A stretch of DNA of 64,000 nucleotides from CAVSRC01 sp963743015 (lineage in GTDB: Bacteria > Pseudomonadota > Alphaproteobacteria > Rhizobiales > Kaistiaceae), in NCBI GenBank assembly GCA_963743015.1, contig CAVUOD010000020.1, positions 62,001-126,000 on the forward strand, in the 5' to 3' direction. The position numbers and the translations under genes were made by a program. The notes under the pieces are model-generated. The model did no database searches. It had not been told where the DNA came from and worked only from the letters and a program-made list of their open reading frames with translations. Positions 17,130-25,133 of the stretch are shown here, in pieces. Position 1 is the first letter of the stretch, and each line of letters begins with the position of its first letter.

Positions 17130-17242
17130 CTACTTCCCCAGCGTCTCCTTGACCGCGACGGCGAGCTGCTTGAGCGAGAAAGGCTTGGGCAGGAAGTGGA
17201 ACGTCTCGTTCTCGGGAAGATTCTTGCGGAAGGCGTCCTCGG
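17130..17242 (-). pseudogene. Stranded copy of the 3' end of cckA
   Basis: These 113 bases match 20551-20663, the last 37 codons of cckA including the TAG stop, with about six differences. They still read FRKNLPENETFHFLPKPFSL and KQLAVAVKETLGK. There is no kinase upstream of it: directly beyond 17242 the YciI gene ends at 17257. The small hypothetical gene next to it is also duplicated (16721 and 19458), so a unit of small gene plus cckA tail was copied or split here. Confidence 0.85.
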
Positions 17243-17256
17243 GGGCGGGGACAGAT

Positions 17257-17550
17257 CTATTTCGCCAGTGCACCGAGGCGGAGCGTCCAGGGCGAAATCC
17301 ATTTCATGCGCAGGAGATCGTCGCGGTGCCACGGGTCGACAGCGAGGCGTGCGCGGATCGCCTCCGGCGACTCCGCGCGCACGATGAGCAGCACATCGGG
17401 TTCGGCGAGCGGTCCGCCCAGCGCGATGAAGCCATCGGCGACCATCGCGTCCATGAGATCGGCGTGGGCGGGCCAATCCGCTTGGTCCTCCATGGGGCGG
17501 TCCCGCCGGTAGGCCGGGCCGCGCGTGAGCATGACGGCGAAGAGGGGCAT
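17257..17550 (-). CDS. YciI-like protein
   Basis: A 97-residue ferredoxin-like protein: MPLFAVMLTRGPAYR, DWPAHADLMDAMVADGFIAL, GGPLAEPDVLLIVRAES and a closing WHRDDLLRMKWISPW. This is the YCII-related family, small dimeric proteins with an unproven enzymatic role (some relatives are hydrolases or dehydrochlorinases). ATG at 17550 starts the conserved first strand; the upstream ATG at 17598 adds a non-conserved leader and overlaps the neighbouring gene. Same strand as the membrane protein at 17579, with a 28-base gap. Confidence 0.85.
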   Translation of the reverse strand: MPLFAVMLTRGPAYRRDRPMEDQADWPAHADLMDAMVADGFIALGGPLAEPDVLLIVRAESPEAIRARLAVDPWHRDDLLRMKWISPWTLRLGALAK

Positions 17551-17578
17551 GGCGGCTCGGGGCTCGCTGACTGGCGTT

Positions 17579-18199
17579 TCAGCCGGTGGACGGAGCATGG
17601 CCGAAAGCCTTCCAGCGCGCCACGACCGCGGCGTGGAGCACGTCTGCGCTGACCGGCAGGATGAAATGGTGGATCGCCACCATTACGACGTCATCGCCGA
17701 TGACGAAGGTGTTCAGCCAGATCTCGCTGCGCAGCATCTCGGGCGTGCCGGGATCTATGGTGCGCTCGTAGAAATCCCGGGAGATGGCGACGGCGGTGAC
17801 GTTGTGAATCTCGGCCCGCCGCGCGCCCCAGATGTGGACGTCGATGGTGCGGACGTCCTGCACCTCGCGCCAGGGGATGACCACGGAATTCTTGGCGCCG
17901 TCGATATGCAGGCGAATGCCTTCCGGCGAGAGGACGAGCAGCGGGTCCTGCGGCCGGGAGAGCCGCGACAGTTCCCATCCGCCGTTGACGATTCCGGCAG
18001 CGATCAGGCCCCAGCCGGCGATGGTCGAGAGCGGCTGATGGCCCTCGATGAAGTTGAGGGCGAGGATGCCCAGGCCGATCATGAAGACGGAGGCGAAATA
18101 GTTCCTCTGCGAGAGCTTGAAGCGATCGTAGCTCAGCACCTGCCGGACGTCTTCGGCGGGCTGGTCGGCATTATCCGGTAGGGGCGTCGCGTGCGACAT
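17579..18199 (-). CDS. Two-helix membrane protein, STM3941-like
   Basis: A 206-residue protein with two membrane helices near residues 35-80 (NYFASVFMIGLGILALNFIE and STIAGWGLIAAGIVNGG) followed by a soluble domain: LLVLSPEGIRLHIDGAKNSV, IPWREVQDVRTIDVHIW. The 'SPEGI....IPW.EV..V' arrangement resembles STM3941-type and bacterial PH-like membrane proteins of unknown function. Near the end it reads VIGDDVVMVAIHHFILPVSA. ATG at 18199 begins the conserved part; the frame is open further upstream only through repeat family A. Confidence 0.6.
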   Translation of the reverse strand: MSHATPLPDNADQPAEDVRQVLSYDRFKLSQRNYFASVFMIGLGILALNFIEGHQPLSTIAGWGLIAAGIVNGGWELSRLSRPQDPLLVLSPEGIRLHIDGAKNSVVIPWREVQDVRTIDVHIWGARRAEIHNVTAVAISRDFYERTIDPGTPEMLRSEIWLNTFVIGDDVVMVAIHHFILPVSADVLHAAVVARWKAFGHAPSTG

Positions 18200-18315
18200 G
18201 GCGGTGCTCCGGTCTGGCAATGCAACCATGCCACGAGGCGGCCGGGGCGGGCGGTGAAGCGGATCACAGGGGCGGCCGGCGGCAAGGCCCGCCGCCAGGC
18301 CGCGAAATGCCTTGG

Positions 18316-18380
18316 AACGCGCCCCTTCGCGCGCGCGGATGCGGTCAATACGGGGGCGGTTTGGGGTGGGGGACAAGTTG
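18316..18380. repeat. Dispersed intergenic repeat, family A, copy 2
   Basis: Matches the copy at 11798-11864 in order and spacing of its conserved words, ending in GGGGGACAAGTTG. It lies in the 200-base gap between the DUF3617 gene and the membrane protein gene. A partial relative may exist near 19106-19145 (CTCATGAGCGGGCGCCATCGCGGG). Confidence 0.6.
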
Positions 18381-18406
18381 GGGAGATGTCCCCCCATCGT
18401 TGGCCC

Positions 18407-18940
18407 TCAGGGCTTCACGGCACCGCAGTCGGCACCGACCCATTTACCCGAGATCTGGCGGTTGACCTTCATCGCGCCGCCGTTTTCCGCCACGGTCACG
18501 TCGATGACGCCGCTCATCGCCTGCGGGCTCGACGCCTGGAAATGGATGGTGCCCGACATCTTCTGGCGGCCGGTGCAGGCGATCTTGACCTGCATGTCGG
18601 TCGCCGTGCTCGACACGACGGTCTCCGTGCAGCCGTTCGACAGCTCCGGGTCTCTGAAGCCGCGCTGGATGCTCTCGGCGGTGACGCACGACTTGTATGT
18701 GTGCGGCTTATTGGCCGATGCCATCGCCGCCGCCATGGCGGCCTGCATCTGGGCCTTCTGCGCCGGCGACAGGTTGGCGAGCGCCGAGGCCGGAATCGGC
18801 GGCGCGCCCTTGATGGTGCCGGCGGAGGTCACCTCCCACAGGCCGTATTTCAGATTGAGCGAAACCGGAGCGGCCTGGCTGGCGGCCACCCACAACGCAG
18901 TTGCAGTCAGGGCCATGGACAGAATGCGCATGTTCGACAT
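18407..18940 (-). CDS. Periplasmic DUF3617 protein
   Basis: A 177-residue exported protein. The signal peptide is MSNMRILSMALTATALW to ASQAAPV. The mature part starts LNLKYGLWEVTSAGTIKG, the 'G.WE.T' opening of DUF3617, and has two pairs of Cys: CVTAESIQRGF, NGCTETVV and IACTGRQKMSG, GADCGAV. The family is found in proteobacteria, with unknown function. ATG at 18940 has GGAGGCGAAG right upstream, better than the ATG at 18952. Confidence 0.82.
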   Translation of the reverse strand: MSNMRILSMALTATALWVAASQAAPVSLNLKYGLWEVTSAGTIKGAPPIPASALANLSPAQKAQMQAAMAAAMASANKPHTYKSCVTAESIQRGFRDPELSNGCTETVVSSTATDMQVKIACTGRQKMSGTIHFQASSPQAMSGVIDVTVAENGGAMKVNRQISGKWVGADCGAVKP

Positions 18941-18952
18941 CTTCGCCTCCAT

Positions 18953-19457
18953 GCGACCGCGATCCGCCCCACGACCGGTCGCGCGGAGGAAAGCTGACCC
19001 GTTCGCGGGCGGCTGCCAAGTGACCGGCGTCACACGCCTGACGGGAGGTAGCGCTCCGCCACGCGGGCTCACTCTTTCGGCAGGGGAAGAGCCACCCCGC
19101 CCCACGCTGACGACGCCTCATGAGCGGGCGCCATCGCGGGTGAACAAGGCTTCCAGCAAGCGCCACTTCAGACGTGGATGGCCGGAACAAGTCCGGCCAT
19201 GACGAGCGTGCCGCAGACGCCGCATGGATTCCGGCCTGCGCCGGAATGACGAGGGGGCGCGAGCCGCGGCCTCGCCCCACGCGCCGTTCATGCCCGGCCG
19301 GGTATCCAGGCGAGAGGTGCCACACGGCGAGTCAGACCTGGGTTCCCGCCTGCGCGGGGACGAACGGTTGGAGCGCGCTACCCCCCTCCTTGACCACGCC
19401 ACTAACCTGCCCTTCCCTTGAGGAAAGTTGCAGGCAGAGCGCGGGAACGGAGGCAGC
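18953..19457. other. 505-base intergenic region with palindromes and repeats
   Basis: No gene is seen. It contains a palindrome ATGGCCGGAACAAGTCCGGCCAT at 19179-19201, a second hairpin ATTCCGGCCTGCGCCGGAAT at 19229-19248, a copy of repeat family C at 19287-19367 and a weak CCTTCCCTTGAGGAAAG hairpin near 19407. This is a typical array of dispersed intergenic elements between convergent or tandem genes. Confidence 0.6.
19287..19367. repeat. Dispersed intergenic repeat, family C, copy 1
   Basis: Contains the words GTATCCAGGCGAGAGGTGCCAC, split by a variable middle from CCTGGGTTCCCGCCTGCGCGGGGACGAACGG. A second copy is at 63137-63224 near thiD (GCATCCAGGCGAGACGTGCCAC ... CCTGGGTCCCCGGCCTTCGCGGGGACGAACGG). 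Common in intergenic DNA of this group; it carries a CCGC..GCGGGG hairpin. Confidence 0.65.
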
Positions 19458-19742
19458 ATGATCGACGTCAAACGCACCGCTGGTGACGAGCCGCTCGAAT
19501 TCGACGTGGTGATCTCCGAGGCCAACGGAAAGAGCCGCCATCATGTGACGATGAGGCGGGAGACCTGCGAGCGCCTCGCGACGGCCAAGGCAACACCGGA
19601 GGCCGTTGTCGATGCGGCCTTCCGCTTCCTGCTCGATCGCGAGCCCAAGGAATTGATCCTCGGCCGCTTCGACGTCACCGTGATTTCCCGCTACTTCCCC
19701 GAATTCGAGCGCGAACTGCCGCATTATCTCGCACGGACATGA
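19458..19742 (+). CDS. Conserved hypothetical protein, copy 2 (intact)
   Basis: A 94-residue protein: MIDVKRTAGDEPLEFDVVIS, RHHVTMRRETCERLATAKA, TPEAVVDAAFRFLLDREPKE, LGRFDVTVISRYFPEFEREL, HYLART. No known domain is recognised. The 'TPEAVVDAAFRFLLDREPKEzILxxFD' part looks like a helix-strand regulatory or antitoxin-like fold, which is inference. Preceded by GGAGGCAGC. The frameshifted near-identical copy is at 16721. It is 58 bases upstream of the SDR gene. Confidence 0.8.
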   Translation: MIDVKRTAGDEPLEFDVVISEANGKSRHHVTMRRETCERLATAKATPEAVVDAAFRFLLDREPKELILGRFDVTVISRYFPEFERELPHYLART

Positions 19743-19800
19743 GTGCGCGGGATTGCTACGCTGGCACTCCTGTTGCGCTACCCCCCAAGGACGGAAAGTC

Positions 19801-20529
19801 ATGACGAAGGAACTGGAAGGCAAGGCCGCTGCCGTGACCGGCGCGGCGTCGGGCATCGGGCTGGCGAGCGCCGCGGCAATGCTGGCCGCGGGCGCGCGCG
19901 TGGTGATGGTCGACAAGGACGAGGCGGCGCTCGCGGCGCTTTCGAAGAAGCACGGCAACGCGATGATCCCGCTCGTGATCGACCTGCTCGATCCGGAGGA
20001 CTGCGCGACGCTGCTGCCGCGCGTGCTCGACAAGGTGGGCCAGCTCGACATCTTCCACGCCAATGCCGGGATCTATGTCGGCGGCGACCTGGTCGATGCC
20101 GACAATGGAGCCATCGACCGCATGCTGAACCTCAACGTCAACGTCGTGATGAAGAACGTCCACGACGTTCTGACCCACATGATCGCGCGGCAGACCGGCG
20201 ACATCATCGTCACCAGTTCGCTTGCCGGGCATTATCCGACGCCGTGGGAGCCGGTCTATGCCTCGTCCAAATGGGCGATCAACTGCTTCGTGCAGACGGT
20301 GCGGCGCCAGGTCTTCAAGCACGGCATCCGCGTCGGCTCGATTTCGCCCGGGCCCGTCATCACCGCGCTGCTCGCCGATTGGCCGGCCGAGAAGCTGAAG
20401 GAGGCCAAGGAGTTGGGAAGCCTGCTGGAAGCCGGCTGGGTGGCCGACGTGATCCTGTTCATGCTGACGCGGCCGCGCGGCATGACCATTCGCGACGTGG
20501 TCATGATGCCGACCAATTTCGATCTCTAG
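19801..20529 (+). CDS. SDR oxidoreductase, ribitol 2-dehydrogenase-like
   Basis: A 242-residue classical SDR. GAASGIGLASAAAML is the NAD(P) loop (about residue 14), DIFHANAGIYVGGDLVDAD, ITSS-type VTSSLAGHYPT, and the catalytic YASSK (VYASSKWAINCFVQ) at about 160. The sequence features DIFHANAG, WEPVYASSKWA, TVRRQVFKHGIRVG, PGPVITALLADWP and a C-terminal MTIRDVVMMP follow ribitol 2-dehydrogenase (ribitol to D-ribulose) closely. The substrate remains inferred because no pentitol transporter or kinase is beside it. ATG with GGACGGAAAGTC upstream. Converges on cckA with a 20-base gap. Confidence 0.85.
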   Translation: MTKELEGKAAAVTGAASGIGLASAAAMLAAGARVVMVDKDEAALAALSKKHGNAMIPLVIDLLDPEDCATLLPRVLDKVGQLDIFHANAGIYVGGDLVDADNGAIDRMLNLNVNVVMKNVHDVLTHMIARQTGDIIVTSSLAGHYPTPWEPVYASSKWAINCFVQTVRRQVFKHGIRVGSISPGPVITALLADWPAEKLKEAKELGSLLEAGWVADVILFMLTRPRGMTIRDVVMMPTNFDL

Positions 20530-20550
20530 GGGAAGATCCGAACCCTGCCC

Positions 20551-23088
20551 CTACTTCCCCAGCGTCTCCTTGACCGCGACGGCGAGCTGCTTGAGCGAGA
20601 AGGGCTTGGGCAGGAAGTGGAACTTCTCGTTCTCAGGCAAGTTCTTGCGGAAGGCGTCCTCGGCATAGCCGGAGACGAAGATGATCTTCAGGTCCGGCCG
20701 CGTCTTGCGCAGCTCCTTCAGCAGCGACGGACCGTCGAGCTCGGGCATGACCACGTCGGAGACGACCAGATCGATCTGGTTGTCGAGCTCGGCCATCACC
20801 TCCAGCGCCTCGATGCCGGAGGCCGCCTCCGACACCTTGTAGCCGCGCGAGGTGAGCGCGCGGGCGGCGAAGGCGCGCACCGCCTCCTCGTCCTCGACCA
20901 GCAGGATCGAGGCGGTGCCGGTCAAATCGGTGATCTCGGCGGCGACCTCCGCCTGGCCGGCAACGACCTCGCCTTCGGCCGGCACGTGGCGCGGCACGAA
21001 GATGCGGAAGGTGGTGCCCTTGCCCATCTCGGACGAGAAATAGATGTGGCCGCCGGTCTGCTTGACGATGCCGTAGACGGTCGACAGGCCAAGGCCGGTG
21101 CCCTTGCCGACGTCCTTGGTCGAGAAGAAGGGCTCGAAGATCTTGGCCTGCACCTCCGGGCTCATGCCGCTGCCGGTGTCGGCCACCTCGATCATGACGT
21201 AGTCGACTTCCGGCAGCGGGCTGTAGCCGAAGGCGGCAACTTCGCTCCCCGGCAGGTTCTTCGTGCGGATGGTCATGGTGCCGCCCTTGGGCATGGCGTC
21301 GCGGCCGTTGACGGCAAGATTGACGATGACCTGCTCGAACTGGTTGAGGTCGAACTTGACCGGCCACAGGTCGCGGCCATGGACGAGCTCGAGCTTGACG
21401 CTCTCGCCGAGCAGCCGCTGCAAGAGCATCGACAGGTCGGAGAGCGTGTCCGACAGAGTGAGCACCTGCGGGCGCAGCGTCTGGCGGCGCGAGAAGGCAA
21501 GCAGCTGGCGCACCAGGCCGGCGGCCCGGTTGGCGTTCTGCTTGATGTTCATGATGTCCTGGAAGGACGGGTCGCTCGGCCGGTGGTTGGCCAAGAGCAG
21601 GTCGGAGAAGCCGATGATGGCGGTCAGCACGTTGTTGAAGTCGTGCGCGATGCCGCCGGCGAGCTGGCCGACCGATTCCATCTTCTGCTGCTGGCGCACC
21701 TGATGCTCCAGCGCCCGCTGCTCGGTGATGTCGAGAACGTTGACGATCACCATCTCGCTGCCGCCCGCCCCTTCGGCGACCGGATTGATGAAGAAGCGGC
21801 CCGAGCGCTGGCCCTCGCCGGCAAGCGTCGCGTCGATCGCCGGGACGACGCCGGCGCCTTCGGCGGCAGCGGCGAGCGCGGCCGACAGGTTGGGCTTGTC
21901 CTGGTCGGCGACCAGATCGGTGAGCGCCCGGCTGGCGTCGGGGCGCACGCCCGGGAACATGCGCAGGAAGGGCGCGTTGGTGCGCCCGATGCGGCCCTGG
22001 CGGTCGATGGCCGCGATCGCGATCGGGGTGTTGTTGAAGAAACGCGCAAAGCGCACTTCCGCCGCGCGCAGCGCCTCGGAGGATTCCTCGCCCGGCGAGC
22101 GGTTGAGCACCACCGTGCGGGTGGCGCCCGGCGCCCCGTCGACGGTTACCGGCACCCGGTGCAACAGGCGCACCGGCAGGCTCTGGCCGTTGGCGCGTTG
22201 CAGGTCGAGATCGATGATGGCGGTGCGGTTGCGCATCTCGTCGTCGGCCGGCGGGGCGGCAAGCAGCGCGATGCCGTCGCCCTGGACGATGTCGGCGAGT
22301 TTCAGCGCGCTCGGCTCGAAGCGGGTGAGGTCGATGCCCAGCCATTCGGCAAGCGTCGCGTTCATATAGACGATGCGCCCGTCGGGCTCGGCCGAGAAGA
22401 AGCCGGCCGGCGCATGGTCGAGATAGTCGATGGCGTGCTGCAGTTCCTGGAACACCGCCTCCTGGCGGGCGCGCTCGGTGCTGATGTCGGTCAGCGTCCA
22501 GGCGGTCAGCGCCTTGCGCTTGTTGGTGACCGGCAGCGGCTGCGCCGCGATGCGGTACCAGTGGGCGCCCTCCCCGGCGCCGCCCGACAGCGGCGTCAGC
22601 ATGCGCACTTCCTCCGTCGCCGGACGGCCTTCGCGCAGCTCCTGGGTGATGCGGTAGAGCGCCTCCGCGGCCTCTGGATTGCCGACCATGACGCGCTCCA
22701 GCGCCCGCGCCTCGCTGGCTTCCGTGGCGCCGATGAGATCGGCATAGGCGCGGTTGGCATAGACGATGCCGCCGTCGCGGCTGGTGATCAGCACGCCTTC
22801 GGCCATGGCGTCGGTGAACATCTTGCCGAGATCGTCGTTCGGGGCGCGGCCGCCGAAGCGGACCAGCCCGATGGCACTGGCAAGCAGGGTGATCACCCCG
22901 ATGACGGCGAGGATGGCGAGCAGGCCGAGCACGAAGGGCTGCGCCCGGTCCGGCGACATCAGCGTCAGGCCGATCGACACGCCGACCAGACCGAATGCGA
23001 GGATGACCAGCCGCCCGGTGCCGGAAATCCGATTGGCACGGTCGACCAGCGGTTCGGCGCGGACCGGTTGCGTGGCGCGATCACTCAT
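20551..23088 (-). CDS. cckA: Cell-cycle hybrid histidine kinase CckA
   Basis: An 845-residue inner-membrane kinase at the head of the CckA-ChpT-CtrA phosphorelay that controls the cell cycle in alphaproteobacteria. Two helices are near residues 25-75 (LVILAFGLVGVSIGLTL, VLGLLAILAVIGVITLL), then PAS domains from about 85 to 460, HisKA with GIAHDFNNVLTAIIG (phosphorylated His), HATPase with NLAVNGRDAM, VADTGSGMSPEV and GTGLGLSTVYGIVK, and a C-terminal receiver with ILLVEDEEAVR and VVSDVVMPELDGP (phosphorylated Asp). ATG 23088 starts MSDRATQPVRAEP; the open frame goes on upstream without conservation. The last 37 codons are duplicated at 17130-17242. Confidence 0.95.
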   Translation of the reverse strand: MSDRATQPVRAEPLVDRANRISGTGRLVILAFGLVGVSIGLTLMSPDRAQPFVLGLLAILAVIGVITLLASAIGLVRFGGRAPNDDLGKMFTDAMAEGVLITSRDGGIVYANRAYADLIGATEASEARALERVMVGNPEAAEALYRITQELREGRPATEEVRMLTPLSGGAGEGAHWYRIAAQPLPVTNKRKALTAWTLTDISTERARQEAVFQELQHAIDYLDHAPAGFFSAEPDGRIVYMNATLAEWLGIDLTRFEPSALKLADIVQGDGIALLAAPPADDEMRNRTAIIDLDLQRANGQSLPVRLLHRVPVTVDGAPGATRTVVLNRSPGEESSEALRAAEVRFARFFNNTPIAIAAIDRQGRIGRTNAPFLRMFPGVRPDASRALTDLVADQDKPNLSAALAAAAEGAGVVPAIDATLAGEGQRSGRFFINPVAEGAGGSEMVIVNVLDITEQRALEHQVRQQQKMESVGQLAGGIAHDFNNVLTAIIGFSDLLLANHRPSDPSFQDIMNIKQNANRAAGLVRQLLAFSRRQTLRPQVLTLSDTLSDLSMLLQRLLGESVKLELVHGRDLWPVKFDLNQFEQVIVNLAVNGRDAMPKGGTMTIRTKNLPGSEVAAFGYSPLPEVDYVMIEVADTGSGMSPEVQAKIFEPFFSTKDVGKGTGLGLSTVYGIVKQTGGHIYFSSEMGKGTTFRIFVPRHVPAEGEVVAGQAEVAAEITDLTGTASILLVEDEEAVRAFAARALTSRGYKVSEAASGIEALEVMAELDNQIDLVVSDVVMPELDGPSLLKELRKTRPDLKIIFVSGYAEDAFRKNLPENEKFHFLPKPFSLKQLAVAVKETLGK

Positions 23089-23379
23089 GCCGGCCGCTTG
23101 TGGCCTCCTGCCCTTGCCGATTGCGGTGGATGCGCGTGGAGAATCAATGTTAACGCCTCGTGTGCGAGGATGGTGGGGAAAGCGTAAGAATTCAATGTGG
23201 CCGTCGTCCTGATACGGCAGGCGACAAGCCCGGCCACGGCACCGGTGAGACGACGGCAAGTCTTGCATTACGCGCCGGTTCACCGGAAAAGTCACTGATC
23301 CCGGTGATTCGGCGCGAAATCCGATCACCGGTCCGACATGGTCGCCGCGGAACCGCTTCAAAACGGGAGGAGGCGAGAA

Positions 23380-24441
23380 ATGCGGGATTTGCTGGTACCG
23401 ATCTTTGGCGACTGGGGCGCGGTGGTGGCGCAGTTCATCATCACCGTTGTCATCGTCCTCGCCCTGATCGGCGCTGTCTGGTGGTTCGTGCGGCGCTATT
23501 CCGGCGTTCATTTCGGCGGCATCGGTCGCGGGCGGGTGCCGCGGCTGGCGATCGTCGACGTCCTGGCCGTCGACCGCCGCCGCCGGCTGGTGCTGGTGCG
23601 CCGCGACAATATCGAACATCTGCTGCTGATCGGCGGCCCCAGCGACGTGGTGGTCGAAGGCGCGATCCACCGCGTCCGCCAGCGCGGCACCCAAACCGCC
23701 GCGCAAATTGCCGCCGCGCAAGCTGCCGCAGCGCGTGCCGCCTTGCAGACCGCCATCGAGCCGCCGCCGGCCGCCGAGGCGGAACCGTTCGAGACGGCCG
23801 CCGCCGGCCAGCCGCCGGCCAACATGCCGATCCCCTTCCCGGTGGCGCGCAGCGCCCAGCGCCAGGCCGAACCCGGCCCCGGACGCCCCGAACTGCGCTC
23901 GGTTCAGCCGCCGCCGGCGCCCGCGGCAGCCGCCGAGGAAGAACCGGCCGCCGTCCCGCCGACGGCCCCGGGGGCGACCTTCGTCGAGCCGCAGCGCCCG
24001 ACCCGGTTGCAGGCGATGCGCAGGCCTGTCGCGCCGCCACCGCCGGTGGCCGCCGTGCCCGAGGCGGCACCGCCCGAGGCAGCGCCCCTGCCCGAGGCAG
24101 CGCCGCCGCCCGCCCCTGTGGCGGAAGAACCGGCGGACGAATCGCTCATCCTCGAGGTCATGACCGCCGAGGCCGAGCCGCTGCCCGCGCCACCGCCGAC
24201 GGAGCCGGCACCGGCGACATTTGCCGAGGCGGAACGGGAGGCCGCCGAAGAGGCCCGGCAATCGGCGCTCGACCTTGGCGACATGGAGGCCCTGGCGATG
24301 ACCGCCGAGCAGGAGGAGGCCATCCCCACCGCACCCGACGAGGTGGCGTCGGCACCCCCCGAATCCGCCGACCGGGTCAGCGACCTCGAGCGCGAGATGG
24401 CCCGCCTGCTCGACGAGATCACCACGCGGCGGTCGAGCTGA
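23380..24441 (+). CDS. FliO-like membrane protein with Ala/Pro-rich tail
   Basis: A 353-residue protein. One membrane helix (VAQFIITVVIVLALIGAVWW, residues 16-36) is followed by a short beta domain, RLAIVDVLAVDRRRRLVLV and RRDNIEHLLLIGGPSDVVVE, matching the FliO/MopB domain of flagellar export and of stand-alone inner-membrane proteins in rhizobia. The rest, about 240 residues, is low-complexity Ala/Pro/Glu sequence ending with an acidic helix (SDLEREMARLLDEITTRRSS). No flagellar genes are near. ATG 23380 has GGGAGGAGGCG upstream. A strong terminator follows at 24446. Confidence 0.75.
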   Translation: MRDLLVPIFGDWGAVVAQFIITVVIVLALIGAVWWFVRRYSGVHFGGIGRGRVPRLAIVDVLAVDRRRRLVLVRRDNIEHLLLIGGPSDVVVEGAIHRVRQRGTQTAAQIAAAQAAAARAALQTAIEPPPAAEAEPFETAAAGQPPANMPIPFPVARSAQRQAEPGPGRPELRSVQPPPAPAAAAEEEPAAVPPTAPGATFVEPQRPTRLQAMRRPVAPPPPVAAVPEAAPPEAAPLPEAAPPPAPVAEEPADESLILEVMTAEAEPLPAPPPTEPAPATFAEAEREAAEEARQSALDLGDMEALAMTAEQEEAIPTAPDEVASAPPESADRVSDLEREMARLLDEITTRRSS

Positions 24442-24445
24442 CGCG

Positions 24446-24474
24446 CGAAAACGGCGGAAAAGCCGCCGTTTTCG
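24446..24474 (+). terminator. Rho-independent terminator after the FliO-like gene
   Basis: A perfect 12-bp stem, CGAAAACGGCGG with CCGCCGTTTTCG, and a five-base loop AAAAG. The stem itself starts with an A-run and ends with a T-run, so it can act in both directions. It begins five bases after the stop codon. Confidence 0.85.
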
Positions 24475-24512
24475 GCCAAATTCACCGTCACATCACTGTC
24501 AACGGACAGTTA

Positions 24513-24541
24513 TTGTCCGGAGTGAATCGCATCGCTATATT
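24513..24541 (+). promoter_or_regulatory. Sigma-70-type promoter of dksA
   Basis: TTGTCC at 24513-24518 and TATATT at 24536-24541 are separated by exactly 17 bases and lie 34 bases before the dksA start codon. This is a good match to the housekeeping consensus (TTGACA, TATAAT) in an otherwise very GC-rich region. Start site not determined. Confidence 0.55.
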
Positions 24542-24575
24542 CCGCGCGCAATTGCAGCCTATGCGAGGATCTTTC

Positions 24576-24992
24576 ATGCCGCGTGCGCGTGTTGACGAGT
24601 ACCGTCCGACCGACACCGAAGAGTTCATGAACGAGCGCCAGCGCGAGTACTTCCGTCAGAAACTGCTGGCTTGGAAGGAAGAGATCCTGCGCGAGGCGCG
24701 CGAAACGCTTCAGCATCTGCAGGACGAGAACCAGAATCACTCGGACCTCGCCGACCGCGCCTCGTCCGAGACCGACCGTGCCATCGAGCTGAGGGCGCGC
24801 GACCGCCAGCGCAAGCTGATCGCCAAGATCGACTCGGCGCTCGTTCGCATCGAGGACGGCACCTACGGCTATTGCGAGGAGACCGGCGAGCCGATCAGCC
24901 TGAAGCGGCTCGACGCCCGGCCGATCGCAACGCTCTCGATCGAGGCGCAGGAACGCCACGAGCGGCGCGAGCGCGTCTACCGCGACGACTGA
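24576..24992 (+). CDS. dksA: RNA polymerase-binding transcription factor DksA
   Basis: A 138-residue DksA: coiled-coil EFMNERQREYFRQKLLAWKE, then SDLADRASSETDRAIELRAR with the conserved acidic tip (D-D/S-A in the loop), and the C-terminal globular end GTYGYCEETGEPISLKRLDA, RPIATLSIEAQERHERRERV. DksA enters the polymerase secondary channel and works with ppGpp. Only one of the four zinc cysteines (GYC) remains; the others are Thr, Ser/Leu and Ala, the form known in alphaproteobacteria that does not need zinc. Promoter at 24513, terminator at 25036. Confidence 0.93.
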   Translation: MPRARVDEYRPTDTEEFMNERQREYFRQKLLAWKEEILREARETLQHLQDENQNHSDLADRASSETDRAIELRARDRQRKLIAKIDSALVRIEDGTYGYCEETGEPISLKRLDARPIATLSIEAQERHERRERVYRDD

Positions 24993-25035
24993 GGCCAGCG
25001 AGGCGTCCCGCTCCCCGCCATTTTTGACAGGCGCG

Positions 25036-25071
25036 AAGCGGCCAGCGCATGGCGCCGGCCGCTTCCCTTTT
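25036..25071 (+). terminator. Terminator after dksA
   Basis: AAGCGGCC at 25036-25043 pairs with GGCCGCTT at 25057-25064; inside, GCGCATGGCGC can pair too. CCCTTTTC follows. It lies 44 bases after the dksA stop and before the convergent mutarotase gene. Confidence 0.75.
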
Positions 25072-25133
25072 CAGGCGGGCAACTGAAAGCGCCCCGCGCC
25101 GCCGGCCATGCGCCGGCGATGCGGGGATGAGGA

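Noticed and set aside
23160..24992. A single 610-codon frame covering the FliO-like gene and dksA
   Set aside because: The frame merely contains dksA at its end; FliO-like protein and terminator occupy the rest in another frame.
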